A stretch of DNA of 8,270 bases from Methanobacterium sp. UBA8. Its GTDB lineage: Archaea; Methanobacteriota; Methanobacteria; Methanobacteriales; Methanobacteriaceae. The stretch covers positions 1 to 8,270 of the forward strand of contig DADN01000226.1 of assembly GCA_002509665.1 (NCBI GenBank). The letters run 5' to 3'. Positions 7,354 to 8,270 of this stretch are shown here, piece by piece; position 1 is the stretch's first letter, and every line of letters begins with the position of its first letter. The translations under genes and the position numbers were made by a program. The notes below the pieces were generated by a model, which was given only the letters and a program-made list of their open reading frames with translations, made no database searches and was not told where the DNA came from.

Positions 7354-7579
7354 TAAAGCTTACTGTAGAGCCTTTATAAATTCCTAAATTGTGTATATCT
7401 ACTTTTAAATAGAGATCACGTTATGAAAAATTAATAGTCATAGGCACAACAAACTAAAATATATAATGCGGACCTGATAGAATTTCTTTAACTTAAAAAC
7501 ATGAAGAAATCAGCCCTATTTCTATCCATACATGTTATACAGATAATATATTATTATAGATTGTTACCAACAAAATAGT

Positions 7580-7610
7580 ACTCAAAATGCGATTAAAACA
7601 GGTTTTGAGT
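7580..7610. repeat. Perfect 8-bp stem, 15-base loop
   Basis: ACTCAAAA (7580-7587) pairs with TTTTGAGT (7603-7610). On the minus strand the stem is followed by ACTATTTTGTTGG, mildly U-rich, so it could be a 3' end for minus-strand transcription from the TetR side. It overlaps motif copy B. Confidence 0.35.
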
Positions 7611-7622
7611 TTAAATAGATAA
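7584..7622. repeat. Composite motif, copy B
   Basis: AAAATGCGAT (7584-7593), 12 bases, then TGAGTTTAAATAGATAA (7606-7622). The second part matches copy A at 16 of 17 positions, and the first part matches over 10 bases. Confidence 0.6.
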
Positions 7623-7706
7623 ATATTTAACAATTTATTATGTTATTAATGCCATAACTGGTGAATCCTCATAAACTTCAATGAGCGCATTATCTGTGAA
7701 TAATTT

Positions 7707-7714
7707 AAAAAAAA
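7707..7714 (-). terminator. T8 run on the minus strand
   Basis: Eight consecutive T on the minus strand (A8 on the plus strand) could act as an archaeal oligo-U terminator for transcription coming from the TetR-like gene about 200 bases upstream. It lies inside the possible gene remnant, where it could also be a slippage-prone site. Confidence 0.3.
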
Positions 7715-7761
7715 GGTTATCAAATCCAAATATTAACAAAATATGTTGTTTTATCAATTTC

Positions 7762-7776
7762 AACACTGTTTACAGT
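7762..7776. promoter_or_regulatory. Operator-like dyad with a distant inverted partner
   Basis: ACTGT-TT-ACAGT (7765-7776) is a perfect five-base dyad. The overlapping AACACTGTT (7762-7770) recurs inverted as AACAGTGTT at 7864-7872. The site is near a TetR-like gene, but downstream of it, so a role as its operator is speculative. Confidence 0.2.
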
Positions 7777-7791
7777 TATAACAAGCATAAC

Positions 7792-7834
7792 CCCGTTTAT
7801 GAAACATTATAATACATGGTTTCATTGCTTCGGG
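7792..7834. repeat. Interrupted hairpin
   Basis: CCCG (7792-7795) pairs with CGGG (7831-7834), and ATGAAAC (7799-7805) pairs with GTTTCAT (7819-7825) around a 13-base loop. The two stems are separated by a 3-versus-5 base internal loop. The structure could be an RNA element or part of the former coding sequence in which it sits. Confidence 0.35.
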
Positions 7835-7916
7835 CTTTAAGATATCTAAAATAAATGAATATCAACAGTGTTCAGTTTAATTCAACAAATATTTTAAACC
7901 ATGAAAGTTCAGGTTA

Positions 7917-8270
7917 TTAATTAAATAAAGTGTTTATCAAGCTATCAATGTCTAAAAAAAACTGTTTATTATTAATACCTCTTATTTCCAGAGTTTTAAC
8001 TAAATCTGGAGGCATATTCAAATTAGTTTCAGTCATTGATTTTATTAAAATAGCCATTTCTATAATCTGTATCTTTTTATTAATTGAACCATCTTCAATG
8101 CCTGTTTTAATGGAATTAATTAAAAGTATAAGGATTTCCTTTCGAATTTCCATAATTTTCCTTTCATTTTCATCATAGGATGCCATTGTTGCAGGGAACA
8201 TTGCAAATTTCCTGCCGCGCTCAATTACATCTTTCATGACCAGATTATCCACAATTCGAGTTAAATTAAA
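7917..8270 (-). CDS. Probable TetR-family transcriptional regulator, C-terminal part (partial)
   Basis: The frame is open to the window edge, giving 117 codons of the C-terminal part; the true start lies outside. The GTG at 8252 has no ribosome binding site and is probably an internal Val. The protein is mostly helical and polar. The segment after FPATMASYDENERKIMEIRKE, with LLINSIKTGIEDGSINKK, resembles the ligand-binding domain of TetR/AcrR regulators, where a helix ending in G-x-x-x-G-x-I/F is followed by a helix for dimerisation. A typical family member of about 190 residues would place the DNA-binding helix-turn-helix in the missing 75 or so residues. Proteins of this class usually repress a neighbouring transporter or detoxification gene; no such target is visible here. 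It could also be another helical protein, because the family-defining domain is not in the window. Confidence 0.6.
   Translation of the reverse strand, partial: FNLTRIVDNLVMKDVIERGRKFAMFPATMASYDENERKIMEIRKEILILLINSIKTGIEDGSINKKIQIIEMAILIKSMTETNLNMPPDLVKTLEIRGINNKQFFLDIDSLINTLFN

Larger units (their letters stand above)
7206..7637. other. AT-rich spacer upstream of polC
   Basis: About 430 bases without a credible gene on either strand. The longest notable plus-strand frame is 25 codons (7501-7578) with no ribosome binding site. The stretch holds the polC promoter candidate, the two composite motif copies (7312-7353 and 7584-7622), a third TTTAAATAGA at 7404-7413, a plus-strand TATA-like AAAATATATAA at about 7457-7467, and the hairpin at 7580-7610. 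Its length and repeated content suggest regulatory or remnant DNA rather than a simple promoter. Confidence 0.55.
7638..7861 (-). pseudogene. Possible decayed small gene, unidentified, with one frameshift
   Basis: I do not recognise a family. Two adjoining minus-strand frames look coding-like. The upstream part (7763-7861) reads ...LDILKPEAMKPC... and ends HKRGYACYNCKQC before a TGA at 7760-7762, so it carries a C-x2-C-x2-C cluster. The downstream part (7638-7766, 42 codons to a TAA) includes IFGFDNLFFKL and TDNALIEVYEDSPVMALIT. A one-base frame change near 7760-7766 would join them into a protein of about 75 residues. Neither part has a ribosome binding site, and an in-frame TGA (7862-7864) sits just upstream. 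The amino acid mix (Asp, Glu, Gly, Pro, Ala in AT-rich DNA) suggests former coding use, but chance cannot be excluded. It lies about 55 bases after the TetR-like gene. Confidence 0.33.

Noticed and set aside
7501..7578. A 25-codon plus-strand frame (MKKSALFLS...) with a TATA-like box upstream
   Set aside because: No ribosome binding site, very short, and the residues are what AT-rich DNA gives by chance.
7681..7812. A 43-codon plus-strand frame beginning MSALSVNNLKKR
   Set aside because: It has no ribosome binding site, an in-frame stop three codons upstream, and its complement gives a more protein-like sequence.

Overview
The window reads as chromosomal DNA of a methanogenic archaeon, most likely of the order Methanobacteriales (inference). 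The reasons are the large subunit DP2 of the archaeal-specific D-family DNA polymerase, an archaeal-style anaerobic ribonucleotide reductase, AT-rich DNA with very AT-rich intergenic stretches, clear GGAGG-type ribosome binding sites, and TATA-like boxes instead of bacterial -35/-10 promoters. From memory, unverified, polC and nrdD also lie close together in Methanothermobacter thermautotrophicus.

All recognisable genes are on the minus strand, so transcription runs from right to left. From the right edge: the C-terminal part of a probable TetR-family regulator (7917-8270, cut by the window edge); a gene-poor stretch (7206-7916) with a possible decayed minus-strand gene, several inverted repeats and a duplicated promoter-like motif; polC (DP2, 3912-7205); a second long spacer (3336-3911) with a large imperfect inverted repeat and the leader of nrdD; nrdD (1020-3335); a short spacer with a U-rich terminator and a promoter; and a ferredoxin-nitroreductase fusion flavoprotein (47-850).

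Together polC and nrdD cover DNA synthesis: NrdD makes deoxynucleoside triphosphates without oxygen and DP2 is the catalytic subunit of the replicative polymerase. The 576-bp gap makes one shared operon unlikely. The partner genes (DP1 small subunit, NrdG activase) are not in the window. The nitroreductase fits an anaerobe's ferredoxin-linked redox chemistry but has no evident link to its neighbours.

I found no CRISPR array, tRNA, rRNA, insertion sequence, intein or defence system. The coding part is ordinary core archaeal genome. What deserves a second look is non-coding or fragmentary: a six-codon mini-ORF whose stop abuts the nrdD start, a duplicated composite motif upstream of polC, an inverted repeat between polC and nrdD, and a probable gene remnant next to the TetR gene.
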